Source: TMED27 sp041397865 (GTDB taxonomy: Bacteria > Pseudomonadota > Alphaproteobacteria > Micavibrionales > Micavibrionaceae). Taken from it: DNA of 64,000 nucleotides. The stretch lies in contig JAWKVT010000003.1 in the NCBI GenBank assembly GCA_041397865.1, positions 1-64,000 of the forward strand. Direction: 5' to 3'. Shown piece by piece: positions 50,566 to 59,563 of this stretch (position 1 is its first letter; each line of letters opens with the position of its first letter). Under the pieces are notes generated by a model. That model searched no databases. It saw nothing but the letters and a program-made list of their open reading frames with translations, and was not told the origin of the DNA. The position numbers were made by a program, and so were the translations under genes.

Positions 50566-51486
50566 TTAAGCGCTCAAACGCCCCGCCGGAACATTATCCG
50601 CAGCCAACCTCTGCAACAAATAATCTAATTGATCCAATGACTTAAAAGAAACACTCAGCCTTCCGCTCTTACCGTCGTGACTGTCGATACTCACCCGCAT
50701 TCCAATCTTATCGGAAAGATCTTTCTCAAGCGCAAGCGTATCAACATCTTTTTTCGGCTCACTCTTCGCCGCACGTTTAGTCGTTTTTTGCGAACGCCCC
50801 TGCGTATCAGCCACCAGTTTTTCTGTTTCACGTACACTAAGGTTTTGAGAAATAATCTCTTTAGCCAAATCATCGGCATTTTTCGCCGTAATCAACGCCC
50901 GCGCATGCCCGGTCGTAATCTCACCCGCGCTAAGATGACCCTGCACACCTTGCGGTAACTGCAAAAGCCGCATCATATTGGCAATATGTGAACGACTCTT
51001 TCCAAGACTTTCCGCAAGCTTTTCCTGTGTATAACCATGCTCATCAATAAGCCGTTGATAGCCATTAGCCTCATCAATCGGATCCAAATCCTCCCGCTGA
51101 AGATTCTCAATAAGCGCAATTTCAAACGCCTCAGCATCGCTAATATCAAGAACAATAACGGGTAGATCGTGCAAACCCGCCTTCTGCGCCGCACGCCAAC
51201 GCCGTTCACCGGCAATAATATGATAACCGCCATCTTCCTTTTCACGCACCAAAAGCGGCTGCAACACCCCATGCTGTTTAATCGAATCGGCAAGCTCGCT
51301 TAAAGCCCCGTCATCAAAAACCCGGCGCGGCTGACCCCGCCCCGGCTCCAATTGATCAACCCCGGCCACATCGCGCTTCCGTCCCTCTGCGGGAAAATCA
51401 ACATTACCTTGTGAAAAATCCGCCTCTTCATCTTCAAATAGCGCATTTAAACCACGCCCCAGCCCCCGCTTTTGAGGTTCCACCAT
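50566..51486 (-). CDS. parB: chromosome-partitioning protein ParB
   Basis: A CTP-dependent DNA clamp that loads at parS and spreads. The typical N-terminal RGLGRGLNALF is at 7-17, the CTP-binding GERRWRAA at 93-100, the HTH in TQEKLAESLGKSRSHIANMM, and a C-terminal dimerisation domain. 306 residues. It lies immediately downstream of parA on the same strand and close to eight parS-like sites, so it is the chromosomal system. Confidence 0.97.
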   Translation of the reverse strand: MVEPQKRGLGRGLNALFEDEEADFSQGNVDFPAEGRKRDVAGVDQLEPGRGQPRRVFDDGALSELADSIKQHGVLQPLLVREKEDGGYHIIAGERRWRAAQKAGLHDLPVIVLDISDAEAFEIALIENLQREDLDPIDEANGYQRLIDEHGYTQEKLAESLGKSRSHIANMMRLLQLPQGVQGHLSAGEITTGHARALITAKNADDLAKEIISQNLSVRETEKLVADTQGRSQKTTKRAAKSEPKKDVDTLALEKDLSDKIGMRVSIDSHDGKSGRLSVSFKSLDQLDYLLQRLAADNVPAGRLSA

Positions 51487-51511
51487 AACAAAACTCCCTT
51501 AACAAATACCA

Positions 51512-51527
51512 TATTTCACGTGAAACA
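51512..51527. promoter_or_regulatory. parS-like site 1
   Basis: TATTTCACGTGAAACA in the parA-parB gap. Fifteen of 16 bases match the consensus TGTTTCACGTGAAACA. Confidence 0.85.
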
Positions 51528-51539
51528 TTAAACCAAGGA

Positions 51540-52379
51540 TTAAGCCGCAAGCAATTCTTTTTTAATCTTCCGCTCACGTTTTATAACCTCGCTCGCCAAG
51601 TGAATATAAGCCTGCGCACCCGCACACTTCATATCATAAACAATCGCAGGCAAGCCGTATGACGGCGCCTCCGACAACCGCACATTACGCGGAATCACCG
51701 TTTTATACACCTTCTCTCCGAAATAAGACCGCACATCGCGCTCCACCATCGCGGTCAAATTATTGCGCTGGTCATACATCGTCAAAACCACGCCCTGAAT
51801 ACCAAGACGCGGATTAAACTGCTTGCGCACCCGCTCAACCGTCTTGGTCAGATGGCTAAGCCCCTCCAGCGCATAAAACTCGCACTGCAACGGCACAATC
51901 ACAGAATCCACAGCCACCAGCGCATTAAGTGTCAACAAATTAAGAGAAGGCGGGCAATCCAGAATCACATAATCATAGGGCAGAGGACGATGCAAAGCTT
52001 CCTTGAGACGATACTCCCGATTATGCGCCGTTACCAACTCAATCTCCGCGCCCGATAAATGGATAGACGACGGCACTACACTCAGCCGCGGCACTTTCGT
52101 CCTCACAACGGCTTCCTCAACCGAAGCATCGCCAAAAAGAACATCATACGAGCTTGACTTAATCACACTGCGGCGAATGCCCAAACCTGTCGACGCATTC
52201 CCCTGCGGATCAAGATCGACAATCAAAACCTTTTTCCCCACAGCCGCCAGCGCCGTCGCCAAATTAATCGCCGTCGTGGTTTTTCCCACGCCGCCTTTCT
52301 GATTGGCAACCGCAAGCAAACGCGGGCGTTCATGCGCCTTAAAAGACGGAGACACAGAAGAAACAGGAAGCTTTTTCAT
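51540..52379 (-). CDS. parA: chromosome-partitioning ATPase ParA
   Basis: A deviant-Walker ATPase that forms a nucleoid-bound gradient and pulls ParB-parS complexes. The signature KGGVGKTT is at 28-35 and the Walker B region reads VILDCPPSLN. 279 residues. It precedes parB by 53 bp with a parS site in the gap. The nearby order rsmG-parA-parB is the standard origin-region arrangement. Confidence 0.97.
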   Translation of the reverse strand: MKKLPVSSVSPSFKAHERPRLLAVANQKGGVGKTTTAINLATALAAVGKKVLIVDLDPQGNASTGLGIRRSVIKSSSYDVLFGDASVEEAVVRTKVPRLSVVPSSIHLSGAEIELVTAHNREYRLKEALHRPLPYDYVILDCPPSLNLLTLNALVAVDSVIVPLQCEFYALEGLSHLTKTVERVRKQFNPRLGIQGVVLTMYDQRNNLTAMVERDVRSYFGEKVYKTVIPRNVRLSEAPSYGLPAIVYDMKCAGAQAYIHLASEVIKRERKIKKELLAA

Positions 52380-52473
52380 GACATCAACCTTCTGAAAATA
52401 AAAAAACCGGAAGTAAAAACACTATGCCCCAATTCTTTTTAAAATTCAACAACGCCAAGGCTTTTCAAGCATT

Positions 52474-53127
52474 TTATACACCGCTTTTACTGGCGATATT
52501 CCGCAAATGAAGAACGCAAGCCTGCGAATCTGTCACGCTTTGATAAGCCTCACAATCAAACAGGAAATGCGCCCGCGCTGCATCCAGTTCCTCACCAGCC
52601 TGCACACCTTTCAAGAACAAACACTGCAAATGCGGCGAAGAGGAAGCCCACGGCGCAACATATCCCAATAACGTTTTTAAATCCGCCAGCGCCCGGGCCG
52701 TAACAAAATCGGGACAAACATCACCTTGCGCACATTCTATACGTGTATTATGCACCGTTACATCCACACCCGTTTCACGTGAAACGGTTTTCAAAAACTG
52801 ACACTTTCTCTCATCCGATTCAATAAGACGGACCTTCAAATCCGACCGCATGATCGCCAAAACCATTCCGGGAAACCCGGCCCCGCTCCCCAAATCAAAA
52901 ACCATTCGTGATTCACGTGAAACATCGCCCGGAATATGAGAAATATAACGTTCAATCTGCGCCGAATCAGCAAAATGCCTACACCATGCCTCATCAATTG
53001 TTTTAGGGCTAACCAGATTAATCGCCCTTTGCCACTTCAACAAAAGCGCGTGATAAATTTCCAGTTTTTCATACATTTCACGTGAAACATCAATATTAAG
53101 ATCACTCGGCCACATTTTGCATCTCAT
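52474..53127 (-). CDS. rsmG: 16S rRNA (guanine527-N7)-methyltransferase RsmG
   Basis: Methylates G527 of 16S rRNA. The SAM loop VFDLGSGAGFPGMVLAI is present, with the family segment RHFADSAQIERY. 217 residues; an ATG at 53115 would give four fewer. Three parS-like sites lie within this gene (52771, 52909, 53074). Overlaps the end of the GNAT gene by 26 bp. Confidence 0.95.
   Translation of the reverse strand: MRCKMWPSDLNIDVSREMYEKLEIYHALLLKWQRAINLVSPKTIDEAWCRHFADSAQIERYISHIPGDVSRESRMVFDLGSGAGFPGMVLAIMRSDLKVRLIESDERKCQFLKTVSRETGVDVTVHNTRIECAQGDVCPDFVTARALADLKTLLGYVAPWASSSPHLQCLFLKGVQAGEELDAARAHFLFDCEAYQSVTDSQACVLHLRNIASKSGV
52771..52786. promoter_or_regulatory. parS-like site 2
   Basis: CGTTTCACGTGAAACG inside rsmG, a perfect 16-base palindrome matching 14 of 16 consensus bases. 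Confidence 0.85.
52909..52924. promoter_or_regulatory. parS-like site 3
   Basis: TGATTCACGTGAAACA inside rsmG, one mismatch to the 16-base consensus. Confidence 0.8.
53074..53089. promoter_or_regulatory. parS-like site 4
   Basis: CATTTCACGTGAAACA inside rsmG near its start, two mismatches to the consensus. Confidence 0.8.
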
Positions 53128-53557
53128 GTTTCATATAATAATCACCCTCATCCTCGCCATATTGAATAAAACCAAGCCGATCATATAATCGCTGCGCCCG
53201 GTTTGTTTTCAAAACATAAAGCCGTACATGCTTACCCATTGCCTTAGCATCACGCATCACATTCTGAACAATATCAGTGCCTATACCCTGATTTTGATGC
53301 GATGGCTTAATCCAAAGCTGAGAAATAAAAAGATGGTCTTTATTATCATCAATCTGAACAAAACCGATATCAACACCCTCAGCCTGAATAACTTTCGCTC
53401 TGGAAGCTTCAAATTCATCCCCAACCATTTTCGCCTGCACACCATCATCCCAACCCCAAATCGCTTCAACATAGTCCCTCAGAACTTCATCATGCAGTGC
53501 CTTATAAAAAGAAAAGTCTGACGATTTCAGCTCACGAAAATTATATTCAAGCCGCAT
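53102..53557 (-). CDS. GNAT-family N-acetyltransferase
   Basis: 151 residues from the ATG at 53557. The acetyl-CoA loop is SHQNQGIGTDIVQNVM and motif B is NRAQRLYDRLGFIQYG. Substrate unknown. It sits between mnmG and rsmG, which are usually adjacent, overlapping mnmG by 11 bp at its start and rsmG by 26 bp at its end. More AT-rich than both neighbours, so probably inserted into the operon. Confidence 0.88.
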   Translation of the reverse strand: MRLEYNFRELKSSDFSFYKALHDEVLRDYVEAIWGWDDGVQAKMVGDEFEASRAKVIQAEGVDIGFVQIDDNKDHLFISQLWIKPSHQNQGIGTDIVQNVMRDAKAMGKHVRLYVLKTNRAQRLYDRLGFIQYGEDEGDYYMKHEMQNVAE

Positions 53558-55463
53558 TTTTCTGCTTCTTGTCTTTACGCTTGACATGCCTCAAAAGAGC
53601 AACAATCGCCGCCGGAGTCACACCGGGAATTCTCGAAGCCGCCCCCAACGTGGCGGGCCGCGCCTGCTCCAGCTTCGCCCGCACCTCATTCGACAAACTG
53701 CCAATATCCGCATAATCAAGCCCCTCCGGCAAAGCCAAAGCTTCATCCTTGCGGAAAGCCGCAATATCGGCCTCATGCCGCTCCATATAATTCGCATAAA
53801 GCGCATCACACTCAACCTGCTCGCGAATATCCGGCTCAATCATCCCCAGCTGCGGCCAAACCGCCTCTAACTGCTCCCAGCCAATATCCAGATAGGCAAG
53901 CAGGTCAGAAACGCTCCGCCGCTGCCCGTCTTTATTAATACCAATCCCATGTGCTTCAAGCTCATTCGGAGTCATATTTAAAGACACCACCATTTCACGC
54001 GCCGCCATCAGTTTCTCAGATTTTGCTTTCCACGCTTTTTCACGTGAAACGCCCACACAGCCAACCTCAATTCCTTTATCGGTAAGCCGCTGATCCGCAT
54101 TATCAGCCCGCAAACGCAAACGATATTCCGCCCGGCTGGTAAACATCCGGTATGGCTCTGGCGCACCGCGCGTAATTAAATCATCAATCAAAACCCCGAT
54201 ATAGGCATCGGCCCGGTCCAGCGTAAAAACCTGCGCATCCTCCCGCAAAGTTTCACGTGAATCATCCACAGAATTATCCACATATTTTGCCTGCAACGCA
54301 GCATTCACCCCGGCCATAAGCCCTTGCGCCGCCGCTTCTTCATAACCGGTCGTCCCGTTAATCTGCCCCGCCAAAAATAATCCGCCCGCACGCTTGCTCT
54401 CCAGTGTGGCTTTCAAATCCCGCGGATCACAATAATCATATTCAATCGCATACCCCCATTCCAGCACCTCAACATTCTCAAGCCCTGCAATACTGCGAAT
54501 ATATTTATCCTGAACCTCAACCGGCAAAGACGTCGAAATTCCGTTCGGATAAACAGTATGATCGTCCAGCCCCTCCGGCTCCAAAAAAATCTGATGCCGC
54601 GCCTTATCCGCAAAGCGGGAAATTTTATCCTCAATAGAAGGACAATAGCGCGGTCCAACGCCGGAAATATTGCCCGAATACATCGCACTGCGATGAAGAT
54701 TATCAGCAATAATCTTATGTGTCTTTTCATTGGTATAAGTAATGTGACATTTAATCTGCGGAATGCTAACTTCTTGATTTAAATAAGAAAACGGAACCGG
54801 CTTCACATCCCCGGGCTGCTCTTCACATTGCTCCCAATCAATCGTCCTCCCATCCAACCGCGCTGGAGTCCCGGTTTTCAGCCGCCCCAGAGGAAAGCCC
54901 AGACGCTCCATCGTTTCAGCCAAACCGACAGACGGAGCCTCACCCACACGCCCGGCAGGAATCTGCTCCTCCCCGCGATGAATCATGCCGCGCAAAAACG
55001 TCCCGGTTGTCAAAACAACACAGCGACATTGAAATGTGCGCCCATCCAGCGTTTTAAGGCCGGCAACTTGACCATCTTCTAGAATAAGGTCGTCCGCCGC
55101 ACCCTCCACCAATGTCAGATTGGGATAATCTTGCAACTCAGCCTGCATCGCTTCGCGGTATAACTTCCGATCTGCCTGCGCGCGCGGCCCGCGCACTGCC
55201 GGCCCCTTGGACGCATTCAGCATCCGGAATTGAATCCCCGCCTTATCAATCACCCGGCCCATCAAGCCATCCAGCGCGTCAACCTCCCGCACCAGATGCC
55301 CCTTGCCCAAACCGCCAATCGCCGGGTTACAGGACATGACGCCAATCGTCTCCAGCTTATGCGTCAACAAAGCCGTCTTCACACCCATACGCGCCGCCGC
55401 CGCCGCCGCCTCACATCCGGCATGCCCACCGCCAACAACAATAACGTCAAAATCCTGTTCCAT
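53547..55463 (-). CDS. mnmG: tRNA uridine-34 modification enzyme MnmG (GidA)
   Basis: With MnmE, installs the carboxymethylaminomethyl group on U34 of several tRNAs. FAD-binding VVGGGHAGCEAAAAAARMG starts at about residue 10; MSCNPAIGGLGKGHLVREVD and GYEEAAAQGLMAGVNAALQA are family signatures. 638 residues, normal. Two parS-like sites (54036, 54249) lie within it. Confidence 0.97.
   Translation of the reverse strand: MEQDFDVIVVGGGHAGCEAAAAAARMGVKTALLTHKLETIGVMSCNPAIGGLGKGHLVREVDALDGLMGRVIDKAGIQFRMLNASKGPAVRGPRAQADRKLYREAMQAELQDYPNLTLVEGAADDLILEDGQVAGLKTLDGRTFQCRCVVLTTGTFLRGMIHRGEEQIPAGRVGEAPSVGLAETMERLGFPLGRLKTGTPARLDGRTIDWEQCEEQPGDVKPVPFSYLNQEVSIPQIKCHITYTNEKTHKIIADNLHRSAMYSGNISGVGPRYCPSIEDKISRFADKARHQIFLEPEGLDDHTVYPNGISTSLPVEVQDKYIRSIAGLENVEVLEWGYAIEYDYCDPRDLKATLESKRAGGLFLAGQINGTTGYEEAAAQGLMAGVNAALQAKYVDNSVDDSRETLREDAQVFTLDRADAYIGVLIDDLITRGAPEPYRMFTSRAEYRLRLRADNADQRLTDKGIEVGCVGVSREKAWKAKSEKLMAAREMVVSLNMTPNELEAHGIGINKDGQRRSVSDLLAYLDIGWEQLEAVWPQLGMIEPDIREQVECDALYANYMERHEADIAAFRKDEALALPEGLDYADIGSLSNEVRAKLEQARPATLGAASRIPGVTPAAIVALLRHVKRKDKKQKNAA
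54036..54051. promoter_or_regulatory. parS-like site 5
   Basis: TTTTTCACGTGAAACG inside mnmG, two mismatches to the consensus. Confidence 0.75.
54249..54264. promoter_or_regulatory. parS-like site 6
   Basis: AGTTTCACGTGAATCA inside mnmG, two mismatches to the consensus. Confidence 0.75.
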
Positions 55464-55514
55464 CGCGGCTTTATAACCTGAAAACCCACGAAAGCGCCAG
55501 ATTATTTTCCGCCA

Positions 55515-56852
55515 TCACTTCCCGATACAAAAATCTCTGAAAATCACGTCCAGCAAATCTTCTACGTCCACGCGCCCCGTAATCCGCCCCAGCGCCCGTA
55601 CTGCCAGGCGTACATCCTCCGCCATCAACTCCGGCAACGCCGCTTTTAGTGAGCGCTGCAAAGCTTCCAAAGCTTCCTCAACATGCCCTCTGTGCCGCTG
55701 ACGCGTCAGCGAAGGAGTCTCGCGCGATACATTCATAAGAACCTTAATCCTGTCCTCCAGCACTTTGAGCAGATCCCGCAAGCCCGTATTTTTTTTCACG
55801 GAAATACCAACGGCCCCGGCCATAATATTCTCCGAAAACAAATCATCCATTTTATTCACCACCAGAATAGAGCGCTCATCAATAAGATTAAGCGTATGTG
55901 GATCGGGAGCCCGCGCACTGGCATCAAAAACAAGCAGCTTAATATCGGCGTTTTCCGCCCGCTCAAGCGCCCGGCGTATCCCTTCGGATTCAATCGCCTC
56001 CTGCCCTTCATTACCAATCTGATCGGGACGAAGCCCGGCAGTATCGGCCAGAACGACCGGATAACCACCCAGATCAAGATTCACCTCAATCACATCGCGT
56101 GTGGTCCCCGCCATATTGGATATAATCGCCACATCCCGCCGCGCCAGCGCATTCACAAGGCTGGATTTTCCGACATTCGGTGCGCCGATTACCGCCACCT
56201 GAATGCCGTCGCGCAACCGCTCCCCCCGCCGGTTATCATCCAGATGCTCTCCTATTTCGGCGACAAGTTTTTCAATCGCTTCGCCAATTTCCGGCGCAAT
56301 GCCCTCCGGCAAATCCTCATCAGGAAACTCGATATCCGCTTCCAGATGCGCCAGCGTTTTGGTGAGTTGATCAACCCAGCTTTCATAAAGACCAGAAAGC
56401 GCTCCGCCCATTTGCGCCAACGCCTGAATTTTTTGCGCCTGAGTTTCCGCATCAATCAAATCCGCCACGGCTTCGGCTTCGGTTAAATCCATCTTACCGT
56501 TTTCAAACGCCCGGCGGGTAAACTCCCCCGGCTCGGCCATCCGGTGATTTTTCTGCTTGGAAAGCACAGACAAAACAGCCTCAATCACCGCCCGGCCGCC
56601 ATGCAGGTGATATTCAACTGTCTCCTCCCCCGTATAGCTCGCCGGAGCCTGAAAAGTCAGGACAAGCGCCCGGTCAAGCGTTTCACGTGAATCAGGATGG
56701 CGCAAAACCGCAAGCTGCGCGCGGCGCGGCGCAAAATCGGACCGCCCTGTAAACATAGTCAGACTATCGCGGCTTTGCGGCCCGGAAACCCGCACCACCG
56801 CAACGCCGGCGCGGCCTCCGCCACTGGCCAATGCATAAATCGTTTCACTCAT
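55515..56852 (-). CDS. mnmE: tRNA modification GTPase MnmE (TrmE)
   Basis: GTPase partner of MnmG. N-terminal folate-binding domain (AGFTRRAFENGKMDLTEAEA-like EFTRRAFENGKMDLTEAEA), inserted G domain with GAPNVGKSS and DTAGLR, and the C-terminal FCIGK whose cysteine is essential for activity. 445 residues from the ATG at 56852; the longer frame adds 12 unlikely residues. It lies 51 bp upstream of mnmG in the same direction. One parS-like site at 56679. Confidence 0.96.
   Translation of the reverse strand: MSETIYALASGGGRAGVAVVRVSGPQSRDSLTMFTGRSDFAPRRAQLAVLRHPDSRETLDRALVLTFQAPASYTGEETVEYHLHGGRAVIEAVLSVLSKQKNHRMAEPGEFTRRAFENGKMDLTEAEAVADLIDAETQAQKIQALAQMGGALSGLYESWVDQLTKTLAHLEADIEFPDEDLPEGIAPEIGEAIEKLVAEIGEHLDDNRRGERLRDGIQVAVIGAPNVGKSSLVNALARRDVAIISNMAGTTRDVIEVNLDLGGYPVVLADTAGLRPDQIGNEGQEAIESEGIRRALERAENADIKLLVFDASARAPDPHTLNLIDERSILVVNKMDDLFSENIMAGAVGISVKKNTGLRDLLKVLEDRIKVLMNVSRETPSLTRQRHRGHVEEALEALQRSLKAALPELMAEDVRLAVRALGRITGRVDVEDLLDVIFRDFCIGK
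56679..56694. promoter_or_regulatory. parS-like site 7
   Basis: CGTTTCACGTGAATCA inside mnmE, two mismatches to the consensus. Confidence 0.75.
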
Positions 56853-56862
56853 AAAAACTTTT

Positions 56863-56942
56863 AACCACAGATAGGGGCCAATGAACACAGATATTCATTT
56901 ACCCATGAAAAAATCCATGTGAACCTGTGTAAATCTGTAGTT
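56863..56942. repeat. interspersed repeat (AACCACAGAT ... ATCTGTAGTT)
   Basis: An 80 bp element with AACCACAGAT and ATCTGTAGTT as complementary ends (one mismatch), and internal AACACAGAT and CTGTGTAAATCTG copies. It belongs to the CACAGAT-type repeats found between genes in many bacteria, here in the mnmE to CxxC-protein gap. Confidence 0.55.
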
Positions 56943-56969
56943 GTTATATAACACTTACGAGTTTTAAAG

Positions 56970-58487
56970 TTGGACGAAGAAACACCCTCAGATGCAAATG
57001 AAAACCTCTCGGGCAACACAGGTCCGCAGGTTTATCATTCCAAAATTGACCCAGAGCTCAAAACCCTTGCGCTCAAACAAATGGTTGACGCTCTGAAAGG
57101 CAACGGCATAACAGCCGAAGATATTGAAATCACGAAATTCGAAGGCGAAACGCTCGAATTTCTGGCCATCACCGAACTTAAACTCGATACAAAACTCTCC
57201 ACAAAACATCAGGCCGGAAAAGTTACAGGACCGATGCTTTTGCCCAATACCGGAGCATTTCAGGAAGCGATGAATAAGGAGGTATATAAAATCATTCATA
57301 GCCTTGATGTCGTAGAGCGTATAAACAAGGCTGTTCTGGATCGCCCGGATAAAGGGCTTTGTCTGGAAAACATCATGATAAAGCTGCCGTTCCTGCATAA
57401 GGATTTCGTCGTTCACGAACCCTGCAAAGCCTGCGCGGCAAAAGGCAAAATCAACTGCGCACGCTGTCATGGCAAAGGCGAAGAGCCATGCCCGCGCTGC
57501 CATGCCCGCGGCAGCGAAACTTGCCCGACCTGCGGCGGACGGCAATATATTCAAGGACCGAATAACCAAAACCAGCAATGCCAGCGCTGTAACGGTTCAG
57601 GCCGCGTGGGGTGTACGCAATGCCACGAAAAACGCGAAGTGCATTGCTCGATCTGTAAAGCCGTTGGAACGGTTATGTGCAAACAATGCAACGGCCACGC
57701 CTGGAATTCTGTCATCGGCATGGCCGAAATAAATCCAATCGCTTTCTACAGCTTTGACCGGAAAAACATCCCTCACCAACCGCTGGAAAAACTGGACCTT
57801 CTTGGCTCCGACATACAATTTCACAGCAATATACAGGTCATCCACCGTCATAAAGAGTTGGAACAGGAACGCGACGACATTTCCATTCCCTACCATATCA
57901 AAGTGCCCATGGCACAAGTCGAATTCATGTTAAAAGAAAAACTGGCTGTTCCCGCATTTCTATTCGGCACACAAGGAAAACTTTATGATATGCCGCCTTT
58001 CATGGAAAAAATCATGGCCCCCGGCATTCAGGCTTTAAAAAAGGCCGCGCTGGGGCAAGGCGACGTAGCAAAGCTTATACAAACCGCTGGACGTTACCGG
58101 ACATTACGCCACGTGATCCTTTCAACATCAAAACTCAGCGCAAAAAAAGCGCTGCGCATTATCATGAAGGAAAACCCGATCGGCCTGTCCGAAGACACCG
58201 CAAAAAAACTGATCGTCATGGCCGGGAAAGCACTTACCTTAATCAGTAAAAAGCCCCGTTATACAGGTATCGCAATCGGCCTGCTGCTCGCCGGACTTAT
58301 AACCACCGGTTATTTCACCGCCGGACAAGCCGTGATCTATCCGCACCTGCCAAACACAAATGTAGCGCTAGGGGTAGATGCACTCGCTGGTCTAGCCGCA
58401 TTAGGCATAGGTTACGTCGCCGCTAAAACCTACACCAAAGGCGCCATGCAAAAATCTCTGGAAACCCTCTTCTCAAAAAACCGTTAA
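56970..58487 (+). CDS. protein with eight regularly spaced CxxC motifs and two membrane helices
   Basis: 505 residues. Eight CxxC pairs begin at 152, 163, 174, 185 and again at 204, 215, 226, 237: two sets of four, each with an exact 11-residue period. The set resembles the CxxCxGxG zinc fingers of DnaJ but with a shorter, more regular spacing and no J domain. Three pairs read CxxCH, but without a signal peptide heme attachment is unlikely; zinc binding is the natural guess. Hydrophobic helices lie at about 420-440 and 462-483. The start is a TTG at 56970 with a weak ribosome site. Function unknown. Confidence 0.7.
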   Translation: MDEETPSDANENLSGNTGPQVYHSKIDPELKTLALKQMVDALKGNGITAEDIEITKFEGETLEFLAITELKLDTKLSTKHQAGKVTGPMLLPNTGAFQEAMNKEVYKIIHSLDVVERINKAVLDRPDKGLCLENIMIKLPFLHKDFVVHEPCKACAAKGKINCARCHGKGEEPCPRCHARGSETCPTCGGRQYIQGPNNQNQQCQRCNGSGRVGCTQCHEKREVHCSICKAVGTVMCKQCNGHAWNSVIGMAEINPIAFYSFDRKNIPHQPLEKLDLLGSDIQFHSNIQVIHRHKELEQERDDISIPYHIKVPMAQVEFMLKEKLAVPAFLFGTQGKLYDMPPFMEKIMAPGIQALKKAALGQGDVAKLIQTAGRYRTLRHVILSTSKLSAKKALRIIMKENPIGLSEDTAKKLIVMAGKALTLISKKPRYTGIAIGLLLAGLITTGYFTAGQAVIYPHLPNTNVALGVDALAGLAALGIGYVAAKTYTKGAMQKSLETLFSKNR

Positions 58488-58507
58488 TCGAAAAATTGTC
58501 GTTTTGC

Positions 58508-58584
58508 TTTGCTTTACACAGGGGCATGAGAAGCGAAGCGTATAAACATACGTGAGCGACGAAATAACGCTGTGTAAAAGCAAA
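58508..58584. repeat. structured repeat element, copy B1
   Basis: The outer arms TTTGCTTTACACAG and CTGTGTAAAAGCAAA pair over 14 positions with one bulged base. Inside are GAGAAGCG, a hairpin CGTAT/ATACG, and AGCGACG. This is the same architecture as copy A at 45.65 kb, with the stems changed on both sides. Confidence 0.6.
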
Positions 58585-58600
58585 TGAAAGCGGCAAGAAC

Positions 58601-58654
58601 GAGAAGCGGCCGTCTCGAAAACCGTGTGGGGGTTTTCAGAGACGACCAGCGACG
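58601..58654. repeat. structured repeat element, copy B2
   Basis: GAGAAGCG, a hairpin CGTCTC/GAGACG extended by AAAACC/GGTTTT, then AGCGACG. It follows copy B1 directly. A longer, more GC-rich hairpin replaces the short one of A and B1. Confidence 0.5.
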
Positions 58655-58736
58655 CGAGGGACAGTCTTAATTTTACAGCAACTTTAGGTTTCGTCAGACT
58701 TTCCGGCAAAACTGAGTACCGGAAAGGAAAGGCTGT

Positions 58737-59240
58737 TCACCGAGTCCAACGAAATCCGCTGATAGCTTGAAGCGCCTGTTCTTTCTGGCACTGGCGATAG
58801 GCCGAAACCGCAAGAGCAGCGCGGTTTTCACCATTATCACCAACAGGTTGCCAAAGATCCAGACGTGGTCTGTCAGCATATGACTTGGTCTTAGTCGGCG
58901 GCGAGAGGGCAAAACGCACGCCAAGGACCAAGCTCAAAGCCGCTGCTTTTCCAGCCGAGCGCTGGTTCCGATCCATGGAGGATGTTGGAGAGTTGAGATG
59001 GATGGATTTGAGCAGGGGAAGGCATGAATCCACCACGGTCGGGGAAGAAGAATACTTGGAAACGAGAGCTTGCTGCTGCTCGCTTGCAGACGTGTCTTTC
59101 TGACTTTCAATCGTCTCAAAAGACCATGCCGGCTGGGCAGCAACACACAAAACCAGAATAAAAGAAACCAGCAAAACACCTGGAATATAAGCAGCGCGCG
59201 GATCAGTCTTCCACTTATCGGAACAGTTAAAAAATTTCAT
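58737..59240 (-). CDS. membrane-anchored or secreted protein, unknown
   Basis: Not recognised. 167 residues from the ATG at 59240, preceded by AGGTGGG. A hydrophobic helix at about 19-37 (IPGVLLVSFILVLCVAAQPA) followed by WSFE could be a late-positioned signal sequence or an anchor. The exported part is Ser/Gln/Ala-rich with two cysteines (DSCLPLL; YRQCQKE). No relatives recognised. Confidence 0.55.
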   Translation of the reverse strand: MKFFNCSDKWKTDPRAAYIPGVLLVSFILVLCVAAQPAWSFETIESQKDTSASEQQQALVSKYSSSPTVVDSCLPLLKSIHLNSPTSSMDRNQRSAGKAAALSLVLGVRFALSPPTKTKSYADRPRLDLWQPVGDNGENRAALAVSAYRQCQKEQALQAISGFRWTR

Positions 59241-59563
59241 TTTACCCACCTAAGTCTTACACACTTAATTTTGTTTTTTTCTTTTACCCGGCCTCATAAA
59301 ATCTGGTTTTTATTTTTTTTATAACCTTTAAGATAGGCTAGGCTTATACTTCCATAGAACCACATAATTTACATTATGGCAAACACTTTCGTTTCGATTT
59401 TATGTGTAATTTCAAATGATTAAGAGGATAATTTAGAAAAAATTTATCCGATATTTTATATGTATACAAATATTCGGCGCATTTGCTTTTTATTTTCAAA
59501 GCATTAAAATAAACGCTCTAACTGCGTAAACATCCCGCAAACGCAAAACGAAAAGAGACGATC

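Noticed and set aside
50830..50850. TTTCACGTACAC in parB as a further parS site
   Set aside because: Only one half-site matches; the second half breaks the palindrome.
57423..57692. CxxCH motifs suggesting a multiheme cytochrome
   Set aside because: Only three of eight CxxC pairs are followed by His, there is no signal peptide, and the regular 11-residue period fits zinc binding better.
58473..58709. Minus-strand frame of 78 residues over copies B1 and B2
   Set aside because: Same reason: it reads through structured repeats and its sequence does not look like a folded protein.
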